From: Fictibacillus phosphorivorans
Lineage (GTDB): Bacteria > Bacillota > Bacilli > Bacillales > Fictibacillaceae
Direction: 5' to 3'
Length of the DNA stretch: 64,000 bases
Assembly (NCBI RefSeq): GCF_001619875.1
Contig: NZ_LRFC01000034.1
Coordinates: 62,001-126,000 of the forward strand
Position numbers and translations under genes: made by a program. Below, piece after piece: positions 52,545 through 61,873 of this stretch (positions within the stretch are counted from its first letter, which is position 1; each line of letters opens with the position of its first letter). The notes below the pieces were generated by a model. That model was not told the origin of the DNA. It worked only from the letters and a program-made list of their open reading frames with translations, and did not search any database.

Positions 52545-53879
52545 TTATGTGGCCTTCACTTCTACATCATCTAATGCGGAATGTGCACGGCTGAACCTGC
52601 TTAACATCATTCCAACTGCTGTCCCAACTAAAGCTGGAAGAATCCATTGTAATCCCATAGATGATAGTGGAAGGATGTCTTTCATTACTTGAACCGGACC
52701 TAGATCTACTCCAAACGCAGCCAATCCGTCCATCAAGGCAAATACTCCTGTAAATAGAACCGCACTTCCATACACTTTTTTAGGATTTTTGAAGAAACGG
52801 TTAAAAAACGTAAGTGCAATTAATACGATGGTTAGCGGATAGGCTGTGACCAAAAATGGCACCGACACTTTTAGAATTTGGTTCAGTCCCAGGTTTGAAA
52901 GAGTAAAGCTTACTAGTGTAACCAGTGAGACTACCGTTTTGTAGCTGACACTTGGTAATAACTTTGAAAAGTACTGGCCACACGCAGTTGTTAGACCAAC
53001 AACGGTAGTGAAGCAAGCTAATGTAAAAATAAAGCCAAGCAGAGCTGTTCCGCTTTTACCAAGTAAAAGAGTGGAAGCTGCAGAAAGAATGTCCGTACCG
53101 TTTTCAAAAGTACCAGCTGCGGCCATCTTTCCGCCGATCAAGCCTAAGCTAACATAAACAAGGGTTAGCAATGTCCCCGCAATCAAACCTGCTTTTAGTG
53201 TGTAGTTAGTTAATTGCTTTCGATCCTGAACGCCTCTTTGCTGAATCGCAGTAAGAATAACGATCCCAAAAGCGAGAGCAGCAAGAGCATCCATTGTGTT
53301 ATACCCTTCAATAAAACCTGTTGAAAAAGCTCCAGATTGATAGTTAGCAGATGGTGATTGAAGTGGAGCATCAAGTTTGAAAAATCCTACCGCACAAAGA
53401 ACAACCATTGATAAGAGCAGTGTTGGTGTAATCCAGCGTCCCATATATTTCTCCATTTTTGATGGATTAAGGCTGACCGTATAAACAAGTGCGAAAAAGG
53501 CAACTGTGAATAATAAAAGAATAAGTGCTGCGTTAGAATTTGTGTTCAGGAATGGTTTAACTCCCATTTCATAAGCAACGTTTGCATTTCTCGGAATGGC
53601 TAGGAATGGCCCGATACTTAAGTAGATGATTACCATAAAGACGGTGCTGAAAACAGGATGTACGCGATTGCCGATTGTTTGGATGCCTCCTTTTACAAGG
53701 GAAACAGCAAATAATACAGCAAACGGAAGTCCGACTCCGGTTAAAATAAAGCCTGCCATCGCAAGCCAGTATGAGGATCCGGCTTCAGCCCCCAAGAATG
53801 GAGGGAAAATAAGATTTCCTGCTCCAAAAAACATTGAAAATAGCATAAGTCCAATAAAAACGGTGTCCATCTTTCTCAT
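52545..53879 (-). CDS. brnQ: Branched-chain amino acid transporter BrnQ
   Basis: A 444-aa LIVCS-family sodium-coupled carrier with about 12 membrane segments. FGAGNLIFPPFLGAEAG near the N-terminus is the family signature. It imports leucine, isoleucine and valine. A T-box leader lies directly upstream, so expression responds to uncharged tRNA. Confidence 0.95.
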   Translation of the reverse strand: MRKMDTVFIGLMLFSMFFGAGNLIFPPFLGAEAGSSYWLAMAGFILTGVGLPFAVLFAVSLVKGGIQTIGNRVHPVFSTVFMVIIYLSIGPFLAIPRNANVAYEMGVKPFLNTNSNAALILLLFTVAFFALVYTVSLNPSKMEKYMGRWITPTLLLSMVVLCAVGFFKLDAPLQSPSANYQSGAFSTGFIEGYNTMDALAALAFGIVILTAIQQRGVQDRKQLTNYTLKAGLIAGTLLTLVYVSLGLIGGKMAAAGTFENGTDILSAASTLLLGKSGTALLGFIFTLACFTTVVGLTTACGQYFSKLLPSVSYKTVVSLVTLVSFTLSNLGLNQILKVSVPFLVTAYPLTIVLIALTFFNRFFKNPKKVYGSAVLFTGVFALMDGLAAFGVDLGPVQVMKDILPLSSMGLQWILPALVGTAVGMMLSRFSRAHSALDDVEVKAT

Positions 53880-53911
53880 AAGTAATCTCTCCTTTTATTG
53901 TGTTTAAAACA

Positions 53912-54168
53912 TAAAAAAACCCGTCCCTATAGAAGGGACGAGTTATCGCTCGCGTTACCACCCTAATTCCACAGCTTGTAAAATAAGCTTGCGGCACTCA
54001 GTCAACGTACAATCATACGTGTTTCCTTGTAACGGCGGACTACCCGTCAAAGCTTACATGTCAGCTTTGCATCTCAGAGATGATTTTCAGATAAGGACTG
54101 AACATCGGCTTTCACCAAGCGCCGATTCTCTGGGGAACAGTGATCAAATCTTACTCTTTCTCGTCATT
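53912..54168 (-). ncRNA. T-box leader of brnQ
   Basis: On the minus strand the leader starts AATGACGAGAAAGAGTAAG and contains CAGAGAATCGGC...GGTGAAAGCCGAT of stem I, the T-box TAGGGTGGTAACGCG, and the terminator CGTCCC...GGGACG followed by T residues. The probable specifier in AAAATCATCTC is ATC (isoleucine), but CTC cannot be fully excluded by eye. Confidence 0.93.
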
Positions 54169-54187
54169 GATTTTAATATTAATTGTT

Positions 54188-54216
54188 AATTTATCACCCG
54201 AAAAGAATAAAGTCAA
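54188..54216 (-). promoter_or_regulatory. Promoter of the T-box-brnQ unit
   Basis: TTGACT (54216-54211), 17 bp, TAAATT (54193-54188) on the minus strand. Confidence 0.7.
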
Positions 54217-54303
54217 CAACATATTCTGAAAACAATGAAAAGTTGAAACAGTCAGTGCCCATTTCATCTACTCTAGTTTAATAACTCATTCTAGGGTGAT
54301 ACC

Positions 54304-54828
54304 TTATAAGAATAATCCCATTACAATGGTGTTTTGGTAATCTCCTCTAATGTAATTATCTTTCTTCAACAAACCTTCCTGTTCAAACCCTAACTTTCTA
54401 TAAAGGTCAATCGCCTTCGTATTACTTTCATTCGTTACAAGGCTGATTTTCTTTGTAATACCATTCTGTTTTGCCCACTCTAAAAGCTCATTCATTAAGG
54501 CTTTACCCAAGCCCATGCCTGTGTATTTTTCAGAAATAACAATCCCAAGTGTTCCTACATGTTTTGTCCGCTCTTTTTGTGAGGAGTTAATGGTTGCAAT
54601 ACCGATAATTTTAGAATCGATCGTTGCAAGCAGCATGATAGAATTCGGTTCTTGTGAAGTGGCTGTGATGTAGTCTTTATATTCCTGAAGGTCTCGTTTA
54701 AATTCATTCGCACCAAAAGATAAATAATCACTTTCACCGCCAACCACATTATAAAAATCAATCATGTTTTGAGCATCATCTGTAGCTGCTCTTCGTATAT
54801 GGACGTTATCAAGGTTGCGCATCATCAT
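54304..54828 (-). CDS. GNAT-family N-acetyltransferase
   Basis: A 174-aa GNAT domain. The acetyl-CoA loop is GMGLGKALMNELLEWA and the C-terminal block ends LYRKLGFEQEGLLKKDNYIR, typical of the RimI/SpeG-like or YkkB-type group. The substrate is unknown. The likely start is ATG 54828 in a triple ATG; the frame continues to a TTG at 54882 with no ribosome site. The ribosome site GAAG is weak in either case. Confidence 0.87.
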   Translation of the reverse strand: MMMRNLDNVHIRRAATDDAQNMIDFYNVVGGESDYLSFGANEFKRDLQEYKDYITATSQEPNSIMLLATIDSKIIGIATINSSQKERTKHVGTLGIVISEKYTGMGLGKALMNELLEWAKQNGITKKISLVTNESNTKAIDLYRKLGFEQEGLLKKDNYIRGDYQNTIVMGLFL

Positions 54829-54941
54829 TTCAGCTTCTTTCTGTTTATGTATAAAACAAATATAACCTACTAGTCTATTCAAGATACAAGCTGAAATTTC
54901 ATGTTTTTTTGATTAAATTTTTTAACAAAGTAGTAATGCAA

Positions 54942-54996
54942 CTCCTATTCCCTCGCATAGAATATGAGGATTTGTTATTTCAATAAAGAATAGGAG
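54942..54996 (+). promoter_or_regulatory. Inverted repeat covering the ribosome site of the L,D-transpeptidase gene
   Basis: CTCCTATTC (54942-54950) is exactly complementary to GAATAGGAG (54988-54996), which is the ribosome site for ATG 55004. A 9-bp stem with a 37-nt loop would block translation if the transcript starts upstream. Confidence 0.6.
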
Positions 54997-55003
54997 AGAC
55001 AGA

Positions 55004-55750
55004 ATGAAAACGAAAAAGTTATGGATTGGGTTACTTATGTTTTGTTTTATGTTCTTACTCGTGCAGCCGGCAAAAGCAGCAGCGTCATCTTTCATCATCA
55101 TAAACAAATCCACAAACCAGCTAGCATATTTCGAGAATAATAAATTATCAAAAGTATTTAAGGTAGCAACAGGAAAACTGCCGTCTTATACACCAGAAGG
55201 TTCATTCAAAATCGTGAACAAGATTACAAACAGGCCTTATTATACAGGTAATATTCCAGGGGGAGATCCGCGAAATCCGCTAGGGAATAGATGGCTCGGA
55301 CTGAATGCCCGAGGAACTTGGGGAACCACATATGCGATCCATGGTAACAACAACGCGGATTCCATCGGCAAATATGTAAGTGCAGGCTGTATCCGCATGT
55401 ACAACAACGAGGTGCAGTGGCTTTATGCAAGAATTTCTGTAAATACCCCTGTTGTCATTACGACTTCAAGTAAAACATTTCCTGCACTTGCTGCAGCAAA
55501 TGGTTACAAAATAACGAACGGTTCAACTGTACCTGTTGTTTCAGTGGTGAACTTGAAAAAGGGAAGCCGTGGCGCAGAGGTTATGGAACTTCAGCGCAGA
55601 CTGACCAGCTTAGGATACAATACAAAAGGAATTGACGGCGTGTTTGGTGCAAATACAGATGCGGCGGTTCGACAATTTCAAAAAGCCAAAAAGTTAACTG
55701 TTGATGGAATTGTAGGACCAGCGACAAAGAAGGCTTTGGGGATGTTTTAA
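55004..55750 (+). CDS. L,D-transpeptidase with peptidoglycan-binding domain
   Basis: A 248-aa exported enzyme with a signal peptide ending near residue 25 (PAKAAA). The YkuD domain (about 28-150) has the catalytic HGNNNADSIGKYVSAGCIRM with the nucleophilic cysteine, and a PG_binding_1 domain (about 185-248: GAEVMELQRRLTSLGYNTKG) follows. It makes or edits 3-3 cross-links, often in spore cortex or stationary-phase wall. Translation may be controlled by the leader inverted repeat. Confidence 0.93.
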   Translation: MKTKKLWIGLLMFCFMFLLVQPAKAAASSFIIINKSTNQLAYFENNKLSKVFKVATGKLPSYTPEGSFKIVNKITNRPYYTGNIPGGDPRNPLGNRWLGLNARGTWGTTYAIHGNNNADSIGKYVSAGCIRMYNNEVQWLYARISVNTPVVITTSSKTFPALAAANGYKITNGSTVPVVSVVNLKKGSRGAEVMELQRRLTSLGYNTKGIDGVFGANTDAAVRQFQKAKKLTVDGIVGPATKKALGMF

Positions 55751-55762
55751 ATAGTTGTTAAG

Positions 55763-55794
55763 ATCAGCCTTTAGCAAAAGGCTGATTTTTTTGT
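55763..55794 (+). terminator. Terminator of the L,D-transpeptidase gene
   Basis: ATCAGCCTTT pairs with AAAGGCTGAT, then TTTTT. Confidence 0.92.
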
Positions 55795-55813
55795 GAACAG
55801 TTAAAAAATTCCG

Positions 55814-55870
55814 TTGACACCTTGAACACCATCTAATAAAATGAAAGACGAGATTGATAATCATTTTCAA
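55814..55870 (+). promoter_or_regulatory. Promoter with Fur box of the siderophore operon
   Basis: TTGACA (55814-55819), 17 bp, TAAAAT (55837-55842). TTGATAATCATTTTCAA (55854-55870) contains the Fur 7-1-7 motif TGATAATCATTTTCA with one mismatch and covers the start region of transcription, so iron should repress the operon. Confidence 0.87.
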
Positions 55871-55928
55871 TTAAATAATTATGTACTAAATAAATGGATC
55901 AACAACTGTTAAAAAGGAGGGCGAATAG

Positions 55929-56741
55929 GTGTCTAGACTATATGCTGAACATTTACAGATATCATATGGTGAACGAGACATAGTAAAAGATCTTACTATC
56001 TCCATTCCAGACGGAAAAATCACGACGATTATTGGACCGAATGGCTGTGGAAAATCGACGGTGTTGAAAACGTTGTCGCGTATACTCAACCCGAAATCGG
56101 GTGTCGTTTATCTGGATGGCAAAGCCGTTAGCAAGGAATCTACTAAGAAAATCGCTCAAAAGATGGCCATCCTGCCACAATCACCTGATTCCCCAGAAGG
56201 GCTCACGGTCGGAGAACTTGTTTCTTACGGAAGGTTTCCTTACCAAAAAGGGTTTGGCAAGCTTATGAAACGTGATTTTGAAGTCATTGACTGGGCTTTA
56301 GAGGTTACAGGGGTACTAGAATTCAAAGAGCGCCCAGTAGATGCTCTTTCAGGTGGTCAACGCCAAAGGGTATGGATTGCAATGGCATTAGCACAAGAAA
56401 CTGATATAATCTTGCTGGATGAGCCTACTACATATTTAGATCTGTCTCATCAGTTAGAAGTTCTTGAGTTGCTGCACCAGTTAAATCGTGACGAGAAGAG
56501 AACGATCGTAATGGTCATACATGATTTAAACCATGCGGCGCGTTTTGCTCACCACATGGTCGCGATGAAAGACGGATCGATCTTAAAAGAGGGTACGGCT
56601 GAAGAGGTTATGACTCGTACGGTCCTTCGCAATGTGTTTAACATTGATGCAGAGATCGGTGTAGATCCAAGAACGAGAAAGCCAGTATGCCTTACTTACG
56701 ATCTAATCAGAAATGTAAAGTTAGTTGAGAACTTGGCGTAA
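55929..56741 (+). CDS. Iron-siderophore ABC transporter ATP-binding protein (YusV/FecE-like)
   Basis: A 270-aa ATPase of the iron-chelate/cobalamin importer family: Walker A GPNGCGKSTVLK, signature LSGGQRQR, Walker B IILLDEPTTYLDL and H-loop HDLNHA. It energises uptake through the permeases at 57790-59837. GTG 55929 follows AAAGGAGGG. The gene order ATPase first, then binding protein and permeases, under one Fur-controlled promoter, is compact but normal. Confidence 0.92.
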   Translation: MSRLYAEHLQISYGERDIVKDLTISIPDGKITTIIGPNGCGKSTVLKTLSRILNPKSGVVYLDGKAVSKESTKKIAQKMAILPQSPDSPEGLTVGELVSYGRFPYQKGFGKLMKRDFEVIDWALEVTGVLEFKERPVDALSGGQRQRVWIAMALAQETDIILLDEPTTYLDLSHQLEVLELLHQLNRDEKRTIVMVIHDLNHAARFAHHMVAMKDGSILKEGTAEEVMTRTVLRNVFNIDAEIGVDPRTRKPVCLTYDLIRNVKLVENLA

Positions 56742-56770
56742 TAAAATCGCCTTTCTTTTTTACAGTTAAT

Positions 56771-56785
56771 TGAGAATGATTTTTA
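56771..56785 (+). promoter_or_regulatory. Possible second Fur box
   Basis: TGAGAATGATTTTTA resembles TGATAATNATTATCA at 12 of 14 informative positions. It lies 26 bp before the binding-protein gene and would give separate iron control to that gene. Confidence 0.5.
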
Positions 56786-56810
56786 TTGTCAAATATAGGG
56801 GGATATTAAA

Positions 56811-57761
56811 ATGAACAAACGAACAAAACAATTACTCGTTAGCTTTATGACATTGCTCTTAGTTTTCGTACTAGCAGCATGCGGAAATAAATCAGAAGAA
56901 GGCGCAAGTTCTGGAGAGAAAGATTCTTCTAAAAACGAAACAAGAATTTATAAGGATGAAAAAGGTAAAGAAGTGGAAGTGCCAGCTGAACCAAAACGTG
57001 TTGCGATGATGGCGGCAACATATGCTGGTAACTTATTAGAGTTGGGAATTACCCCAATTGCAGTAAACGAATATCCAAAACAAAATAAGTTTTACGGAAA
57101 CAAATTAGACAAAGCAGAAGTGGTAACGGCTGATTCTTATGAAAAGTTATTAGAACTTAAACCAGATCTAATCATTACGTATTCAGATGATAAAAATATT
57201 AAGAAGTATGAAGCTATTGCTCCAACCGTTACGATGACATATGACAAGTATGATTATATGGAACAGCACGTTGAAATTGGTAAAATGGTTAATAAAGAAA
57301 AAGAAGCAAAAACATGGGTTGAAGAGTGGAAGAAGAAAGCCGCTGACGCCCGTGAAAAAGTAAAAGCAGCAATCGGTGAAGACAAGACGTTCATGGTTAT
57401 GGAAGCATACGGTAAAGATATGTATGTTTACGGTAACAACTGGGGCCGTGGAACAGAAGTAATCTATCAAGCTCTTGAACTTAAAGCGCCTAAAAAGTTA
57501 GAAGAAGATGTATTCGGTCCAGGATGGAAAGCCATTTCTACTGAAGTGATCCCAACTTACGCAGGAGACTATATTTTTGTTGGATCAGGTGCTGGTAATC
57601 CAGACAATTCATTCATGGAGTCAGATGTGTGGAAAGAGCTGCCGGCAGTAAAGAACGGTAACGCAATTAAGTTTGATTCAGAGTCATTCTATTTCAACGA
57701 TCCGATCTCTCTCGAAAAAGAACTGGATATTATCGTTGAAGAGTTAACGAAAAAGAAATAA
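56811..57761 (+). CDS. Siderophore-binding lipoprotein
   Basis: A 316-aa type III (FhuD/BtuF-like) binding protein with lipobox VLAAC at residue 23. PKRVAMMAATYAGNLLELGI and KPDLIITYSD are typical of hydroxamate or catecholate siderophore receptors. It delivers the ferric complex to the FecCD-type permeases. Ligand type cannot be decided. Confidence 0.9.
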   Translation: MNKRTKQLLVSFMTLLLVFVLAACGNKSEEGASSGEKDSSKNETRIYKDEKGKEVEVPAEPKRVAMMAATYAGNLLELGITPIAVNEYPKQNKFYGNKLDKAEVVTADSYEKLLELKPDLIITYSDDKNIKKYEAIAPTVTMTYDKYDYMEQHVEIGKMVNKEKEAKTWVEEWKKKAADAREKVKAAIGEDKTFMVMEAYGKDMYVYGNNWGRGTEVIYQALELKAPKKLEEDVFGPGWKAISTEVIPTYAGDYIFVGSGAGNPDNSFMESDVWKELPAVKNGNAIKFDSESFYFNDPISLEKELDIIVEELTKKK

Positions 57762-57789
57762 AAAGCTTTTATAAAAAAGGAAAAACGCC

Positions 57790-58833
57790 ATGTTCAAAAC
57801 AAAAACCAAGCTCATAAAAGATAATAAAGTGTATTCGAGACCAGCAGTGGGTTCAGCGATTCTTGTGATGGGTTTCGCCCTGCTCGTGTTAAGTATTGGG
57901 CTAGCCATATCAGTAGGTGCCGCTAAGATCAACTTTCTTACCGTATGGAACTCTATTTTAAACTATGATCCTGCGAGGGAAGCTGATCGTATCATTGTTA
58001 GTCTCCGATTACCAAGAGAGCTTGGTGCAGCAATTGTTGGTGCTGCGTTTGCAGTCAGTGGGGCAATCATGCAGGGGATGACACGAAATCCCCTTGCTGA
58101 CCCTGGATTGCTGGGTTTGAACGCAGGCGCAAGTTTAGCACTTGCCTGTGTATTTGCGTTTCATACAGGAGCAAACTATCTTACAGTTATGGTGATTTCT
58201 TTTATTGGTGCAGGAATTGGTGCAGCGATGGTATTTGGATTAGGTTCGATGAGCCGAGGTGGATTAACACCGATTCGAATTACACTAGCAGGTGCCGCCG
58301 TTTCTGCGCTGCTTTCTTCGTTAGGAGAAGGTATTGCTTTATACTTTAAGCTTTCTCAAGACCTTGCTTTTTGGACAGCAGGTGGTGTGTCGGGAACGAA
58401 CTGGGAACAGCTGAAAATCATTGTACCTGTTGTTATTGTTGGTATCGCGGTTGCTGTTATGTTCTCAAGGCAGCTAACGATTCTGAGCTTTGGTGAAGAA
58501 GTGGCAAAAGGTTTAGGACAGCGGACTTTATTAACAAAATGTATTTTGATGACTGTCGTGTTGATCCTGGCTGGAGCTGCAGTTTCATTAGTGGGTGCAA
58601 TTGCCTTTGTCGGTCTGATGGTTCCTCATATTGTGCGATTCTTGGTGGGAACTGATTATCGTTGGATTATCCCTTGTTCTGCGATCTTCGGAAGTGTGTT
58701 AATGGTTTTAGCAGATACATTTGCTCGAACTGTAAATGCTCCATATGAAACACCAGTAGGTGCCGTTGTTGCCATGATTGGTGTTCCTTTCTTCCTTTAT
58801 CTTGCACGAAAGGGAGGAAGAAAACTGTCATGA
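57790..58833 (+). CDS. FecCD-family siderophore permease, subunit 1
   Basis: A 347-aa permease with about ten membrane segments. MQGMTRNPLADPGLLGLNAG is the FecCD signature and GLMVPHIVRFLVG the C-terminal ATPase-docking block. It overlaps subunit 2 by 4 bp. Confidence 0.93.
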   Translation: MFKTKTKLIKDNKVYSRPAVGSAILVMGFALLVLSIGLAISVGAAKINFLTVWNSILNYDPAREADRIIVSLRLPRELGAAIVGAAFAVSGAIMQGMTRNPLADPGLLGLNAGASLALACVFAFHTGANYLTVMVISFIGAGIGAAMVFGLGSMSRGGLTPIRITLAGAAVSALLSSLGEGIALYFKLSQDLAFWTAGGVSGTNWEQLKIIVPVVIVGIAVAVMFSRQLTILSFGEEVAKGLGQRTLLTKCILMTVVLILAGAAVSLVGAIAFVGLMVPHIVRFLVGTDYRWIIPCSAIFGSVLMVLADTFARTVNAPYETPVGAVVAMIGVPFFLYLARKGGRKLS

Positions 58834-59837
58834 TGAATGTGCGTAAGATGAAGAGAGTTAAAGTAACGACGTTTGCTGCACTATTTTTGTTAATCATTAT
58901 ATTTGTTGTCAGTGTGGCAACTGGTTTTGCTTCATTAACTCCTTCAGAACTATTCCGAACGATTATTGGACAAGGAACACCGAGAGAGAATCTGATTCTT
59001 TTTGAGTTCCGGTTACCACGTATATTTGTTGCAATCCTAGCGGGGATGGGGCTCGCAGTGTCTGGTGCCATCCTGCAAAGTATTACAAAGAACCCGCTTT
59101 CAGACCCTGGTATTTTAGGTATTAATGCCGGTGCTGGTCTGATGGTCGTCGTTTACATCATGTTTTTTACGGTAGAATCATCAAGTTTTCTGTACGTGTT
59201 GCCGCTATTTGCTTTAGCAGGCGGAATGGCTACAGCTGCTGTCATTTATGTGATGTCATATATTAAAGGGGAAGGCGTCGAACCAACAAGGCTAGTATTG
59301 GTTGGTGTTGGGTTGGCTGCAGCTCTATATGGGGCAACGTTAACGTTATCAACACGTTTGGATATGGAAGACTATTCATTTATGGCGAACTGGATGGCAG
59401 GTCGAATATGGGGTGACGATTGGACATTTGTTCTATCACTGCTGCCATGGATCCTGTTGCTTGTCCCATATACGATGTTTAAATCCAATGTGCTAAACAC
59501 GTTAAACCTGCATGAGAATGTTTCTATTGGTGTTGGCGTGAATGTCGGAAGAGAAAGAATACTTCTGATCATAGTAGCAGTAGCACTTGCATCAGCATCA
59601 GTGGCGGTGAGTGGCGGAATTGCTTTTGTAGGGCTTATGTCTCCTCATATTGCCAGGTCACTCGTTGGCCCGCGTCATCAATCCTTTCTTCCTGTTGCCG
59701 CATTAATCGGAGCGATCCTTTTGCTTGCTGCAGACACGATAGGAAGAGTGATCTTAGATCCAAGCGGCATCCCCGCCGGAATCATCGTAACCATAATTGG
59801 TGCACCGTACTTTATGTACCTTTTGGCAAAAAAATAA
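58830..59837 (+). CDS. FecCD-family siderophore permease, subunit 2
   Basis: A 335-aa permease partner of the protein at 57790, with the same signatures LQSITKNPLSDPGILGINAG and GLMSPHIARSLVG. ATGATG at 58830 gives two equivalent starts; GGGAGGAAG is the ribosome site. Last gene of the Fur-controlled operon. Confidence 0.92.
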   Translation: MMNVRKMKRVKVTTFAALFLLIIIFVVSVATGFASLTPSELFRTIIGQGTPRENLILFEFRLPRIFVAILAGMGLAVSGAILQSITKNPLSDPGILGINAGAGLMVVVYIMFFTVESSSFLYVLPLFALAGGMATAAVIYVMSYIKGEGVEPTRLVLVGVGLAAALYGATLTLSTRLDMEDYSFMANWMAGRIWGDDWTFVLSLLPWILLLVPYTMFKSNVLNTLNLHENVSIGVGVNVGRERILLIIVAVALASASVAVSGGIAFVGLMSPHIARSLVGPRHQSFLPVAALIGAILLLAADTIGRVILDPSGIPAGIIVTIIGAPYFMYLLAKK

Positions 59838-59849
59838 GAGATGAAATAA

Positions 59850-59883
59850 AATCAGTCCTTCACCTATAGGGCTGATTTTTTTA
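59850..59883 (+). terminator. Terminator of the siderophore operon
   Basis: AATCAGTCC pairs with GGGCTGATT (wobble), then TTTTT. Confidence 0.87.
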
Positions 59884-59890
59884 TTTTTTT

Positions 59891-59917
59891 AAAACTTTTT
59901 CCAAGTTCCACGGTCTA
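59891..59917 (+). promoter_or_regulatory. Possible ECF-type autoregulatory promoter
   Basis: AAAAC (59891-59895), 15 bp, CGGTCTA (59911-59917) resembles ECF promoters with AAC and CGTC cores. The ECF sigma gene begins 32 bp later. Confidence 0.5.
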
Positions 59918-59948
59918 ATATATAGGTAAGGGGTTAGGAGGCGAGAAA

Positions 59949-60470
59949 TTGGGGACAGAACAGTTAGTGAAGAAGGCCATAAAGGGAAACGACGATGCAT
60001 TTTTGCAGTTAATTCAGACCTATAAAGTGGATTTATATAAAACAGCGCTCTCTTTTTTAAGAAGCGAAGAGGAAGCGCTTGAGGCAATTCAGGAAGTAAC
60101 ATACCGTGCTTATAAAGGAATTCGAAAAATAAAAGAGGCTTCTTATTTTAAAACTTGGCTTATTCGGATTATGATCAACTATTGCAATGATCAGTTGAAA
60201 AGCAGAAAACGAGTGATCTTGAATGATGAGATGCTCAGTTCATTAGGAGTTTCAGAGAATCATACAGAGATGGAATTAAAAGATGCCATGCTGGGTCTCG
60301 ACGAAAAGTCACGTGAGATTCTTACGTTAAAGTATTTTCATGATTTGAAGATTAAAGACATTGCAGATACGATGCAATGTCCTGAAGGTACCGTAAAAAC
60401 ATGGCTTAATAAAGCGTTAAAAGCACTTCGGGAAAAGCTTGAGGAGAAAGGAGGTAATGTGAATGTTTGA
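59949..60470 (+). CDS. ECF RNA polymerase sigma factor
   Basis: A 173-aa sigma-70 family protein. Region 2 (QEVTYRAYKGIRKIKEASYF) and region 4 (REILTLKYFHDLKIKDIADT) are present with the usual short linker. Translation from TTG 59949 after GGAGGCGAG. It overlaps the DUF4179 gene by 8 bp, the usual sigma/anti-sigma coupling, like SigV or YlaC systems. Confidence 0.92.
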   Translation: MGTEQLVKKAIKGNDDAFLQLIQTYKVDLYKTALSFLRSEEEALEAIQEVTYRAYKGIRKIKEASYFKTWLIRIMINYCNDQLKSRKRVILNDEMLSSLGVSENHTEMELKDAMLGLDEKSREILTLKYFHDLKIKDIADTMQCPEGTVKTWLNKALKALREKLEEKGGNVNV

Positions 60471-61776
60471 AAAAGAAGAAGAACAACTGACCAACTTAAA
60501 GAAGGAATTCGATAATGTCCCTATATCACTAGATTCTATTGATAACGCCATCCTAACAGGGTTTCAAAAAGCGAAGGCAGATGAACGAAAATCTATTCGA
60601 AAAAAGAAAAGCATCTATAGTTTCCTAGCAGCAGCACTATTATTACTCGGTTTATTTTCAACTATTCGCATTTCTCCTGCCTTTGCAAGTTACATTTCAG
60701 AGATACCGGGTATGGAAAAGATCGTGAAAATGATTCTCGATGATAAAGGAAGAATGGCCGCTGTTGAAAATAAATACTATCAGGAACAAGGTATTTATGA
60801 TGAAGTCGGTGATTTGAAAGTAACGATTGACGGAACAATATCAGACGAAATGGGTATTGTACTGTTTTATACTATCGAATCAAAAGAGAAGATGAACGAA
60901 ATGATGTTTGGTGACGTTAAGATAAGAGCGAAAGACGGAACCGTTTTGGACGAAGCTTTTATTTCATATGGTGAGTCTCACCACTCGGAAAAAGGAGAAT
61001 ATGCTTTTAGCGGTGAAATAGAATATTTTTTTGAAGTACCTATTGCACCGAAAGAATATATTGTTGATTTAAAATTAAAGAATAAAGAGTTCACCATACC
61101 GTTGACACTTAAAGAGTTTAAGGAAAAGAAGGAATATGCTGTACAGCAAACGATGGAGCTGGAAGGTCAAAAAATTATTGTTGAAAAAGTCACGATCTAT
61201 CCTTTACGTGCAGCGGTGAAACTAAAAATGGATCCTAATAATAAAAAGCAAATTCTTCAGCTTGAGGATCTGCGACTAGTTGGTGAGAACAACGAGGTAT
61301 GGGGAGGAATTGTTAATGGAATTACTGCATCGGGTGACAAAGATTCAGACCGAGAAATCTATTTGCAAAGCAATTACTTTAATGAACCGAAAGAGTTGTA
61401 TTTGGTTTTAAATAAAGCTCAAGCAATTGACAAAGAAAATGCAGTCGTCGTCGTAGATACAGAAAAGATGAAAATCTTAAAACAGCCTGCTGGTAACAAA
61501 CTTAGTAACGTTAGAAAAGAAGACGGTTACCTTGTTTTTGACCTTAATGTAGGCAAACATTCAAAGTATTCAGGTATGGGTTTCGGTACGATAAAAGATG
61601 TGCAGGGTAAAGAAATAGAATCTCATGCACAATCTATGAGTGCAGATGAAGAATCCAATATGAAGCGAGTTGGAATAGAACTTCCGATTTTAAAGGCTGA
61701 ACAAAATCCAATAACAATTGAACTTGATTTTTATCCTTTATGGATTAAAGGCAACGAGAAAATCAGAATAAAGTAA
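60463..61776 (+). CDS. DUF4179 anti-sigma-like membrane protein
   Basis: A 437-aa protein with a cytoplasmic N-terminal segment (1-45), one membrane helix (about 49-68) and a large outer domain beginning DUF4179-like (YISEIPGMEKIVKMILDDKG). In this family the inner part holds the ECF sigma factor and the outer part senses the signal. AAAGGAGG precedes ATG 60463. No zinc-binding anti-sigma motif is visible. Confidence 0.87.
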   Translation: MFEKEEEQLTNLKKEFDNVPISLDSIDNAILTGFQKAKADERKSIRKKKSIYSFLAAALLLLGLFSTIRISPAFASYISEIPGMEKIVKMILDDKGRMAAVENKYYQEQGIYDEVGDLKVTIDGTISDEMGIVLFYTIESKEKMNEMMFGDVKIRAKDGTVLDEAFISYGESHHSEKGEYAFSGEIEYFFEVPIAPKEYIVDLKLKNKEFTIPLTLKEFKEKKEYAVQQTMELEGQKIIVEKVTIYPLRAAVKLKMDPNNKKQILQLEDLRLVGENNEVWGGIVNGITASGDKDSDREIYLQSNYFNEPKELYLVLNKAQAIDKENAVVVVDTEKMKILKQPAGNKLSNVRKEDGYLVFDLNVGKHSKYSGMGFGTIKDVQGKEIESHAQSMSADEESNMKRVGIELPILKAEQNPITIELDFYPLWIKGNEKIRIK

Positions 61777-61785
61777 TCTATTAGA

Positions 61786-61815
61786 GGTTGCCTCTAACAA
61801 GGGGCTGCCTTTTTG
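61786..61815 (+). terminator. Terminator of the sigma/anti-sigma unit
   Basis: GGTTGCCTC pairs with GGGGCTGCC (wobbles, one mismatch), then TTTTT. Confidence 0.75.
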
Positions 61816-61873
61816 CGTTTACTCCCTTAACCCTCTATAATTCAAGTCAGTAGATCAAGAAGAGGTGATCGCA

